From: Linepithema humile
Lineage: Eukaryota; Arthropoda; Insecta; Hymenoptera; Formicidae
Direction: 5' to 3'
Assembly (NCBI RefSeq): GCF_040581485.1
Contig: NC_090129.1
Coordinates: 18,533,264-18,597,263, forward strand
Length of the DNA: 64,000 bases
Below the pieces are notes generated by a model. The model was not told the origin of the DNA. It saw only the letters and a list, made by a program, of their open reading frames with translations, and ran no database searches. Position 1 is the first letter of the stretch. Each line of letters starts with the position of its first letter. The position numbers and the translations under genes were made by a program. Of the stretch, positions 62,801-64,000 are shown in pieces.

Positions 62801-64000
62801 CTTTTACGATCATAAATAATTCGTGCAGGATTGGAGAAACCGGCGCAAGAAGGAAAATTGCGACGTTTCCGCATGGCATACGGATTCGAGCGAATTTTCA
62901 AACGGTTGTAACAGTGTTCTTGGTCTACGTAGTTGCGTCGCCGTAGTAGAACGTAACGAACCGTCCATCCATCGATCAAGTTTCCTCCCGCGTTCGCTGA
63001 ATTTTTTGCCACTTAACGCGTTTCACCCCTGGCCGGGCATTATAATAAGGGGCAATGTAATAACGCGAGCGAATGCTGGTCCCCGCCGTAATTCGCACGA
63101 AAACATCCATCGCGGTCCTTTTTGCGAGAACGCGCGTACTTTCGCGTAAAAATCAATATCTCTGTTATCATCGCGCTTTATGCACACATTTATGTTGCAT
63201 ATTTAACAAATGAAAAATTAAATGACTCGTGGAAAGTAGAGGCATTCTTATGTGCATGAGAGACGTGCGAATTACGAGCTGATCTCGCGGAGATGCGAGA
63301 CAAGGCTAGGTGAGACAAGGTTGTGAAATACGAAGAGGCGGCAAATAAGTACGCGACGAGGAACGAGCTCTATCGCCGCGCCGTATCTGATCGCGCTCGC
63401 TCATGAATTTCATCGTGAGCGCGGAGATTCCGAACACGATTCGCGGCACATCCCAATCTACTGTATCCTGTCGCCATGACGATGTCGACGGTAAAGTCTG
63501 ACGAGCGGTAACTACCCTCTCTCTATCGGGCCTGAATTTATATGATCGGCCGAGCTATCGATCCGATATCGAAGAGTCGAGCAGGTCGTTTCCTTTTTCG
63601 TGTCTCTTGTACTTGCTGAGCTGCCGAGAACCGGCGGAGACAGATGGCCGGCGCGTGCCGTCTGTGGCGACAAGCCAGCCAATATCGGATACCGGATAAT
63701 TCGAGCCTCTGTCGCTTTATGTTAGTCGCCTATTTACTTTTTCGCCTTTCCTTTCTACATAGTTTCGTCACCGTGAGTTTTTTATTTGACGCACGTAACG
63801 CGGCGTAGTTCGAAACGCGGCATCACATTGAACCACTTTCGTCCGACGCTTATAATTTTGCTATTAATGATCAAATTTTGTATAAATAGAAACGGAAGGT
63901 GCGAAACGCTTTTGGTAGAAAAATCTCTACTCTGGCATTTGAATTTAATTCGACGCGTAGTTTGTATATCTAGCGATGCTGCCTTTTATTTTAGTCAAAC
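59891..64000. other. Non-coding right flank
   Basis: No gene could be supported. Composition is moderately AT-rich with GC-richer pieces near 62.0-62.3 and 63.3-63.7 kb. A poly-T run lies at 61830-61842. It may belong to a long intron or a regulatory region that continues beyond the window. Confidence 0.5.

Overview
The window looks like nuclear DNA of an insect, most likely a hymenopteran and possibly an ant. The genes have many short introns (about 60-500 bp) with GT-AG ends, the background is AT-rich but CpG is not depleted, GC-rich promoter-like patches are scattered through long non-coding stretches, and there are many short TIR/foldback elements. This placement is an inference from style and protein families; no species marker was seen.

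Layout. 1-7 kb: AT-rich non-coding DNA ending in a 465-bp inverted-repeat element. 7.6-17.6 kb, minus strand: a complete 19-exon type I fatty acid synthase gene (about 2367 residues, order KS-MAT-DH-pseudoMT-ER-KR-ACP-TE). All splice phases close and the active-site motifs I looked for are present. 18.4-25.4 kb: a spacer holding a FAS-paralogue ACP fragment, a decayed Ty3/gypsy pol with two tandem 126-bp elements inside it, and several TIR elements. 25.45-31.88 kb, plus strand: an inverted copy of the FAS gene and its upstream region. It is now a pseudogene: exons 8-13 and 17-19 are missing, and it has frameshifts, a stop, a dead splice donor and lost catalytic residues. 31.9-33.5 kb: a dispersed repeat and the KR+ACP relic of a second, more divergent FAS paralogue. 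The ACP part of that relic is repeated in direct orientation at 18.4 kb.

34.3-35.5 kb, plus: an intact five-exon ankyrin-repeat gene of the ANKRA2/RFXANK family. 36.2-38.6 kb, minus: an intact eight-exon delta-COP (archain) gene, convergent with the ankyrin gene, whose first coding exon holds only the ATG. 38.6-64 kb: no convincing coding exon. This stretch alternates AT-rich DNA with GC/CpG-rich islands (about 39.7-40.2, 43.4-44.1, 49.1-49.6, 55.6-56.2, 57.5-58.1 and 59.0-59.9 kb) and could be intergenic regulatory DNA or a very long intron of a gene starting near 40 kb.

How it fits together. FAS makes palmitate in the cytosol and delta-COP belongs to the COPI vesicle coat; the ankyrin protein is probably an adaptor. 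They are housekeeping neighbours, not one pathway. The most informative part is the FAS inverted duplication. Its two arms serve as internal references, so at least two transposon insertions show both an occupied and an empty site, and the exon 8-13 deletion can be placed at a short microhomology.
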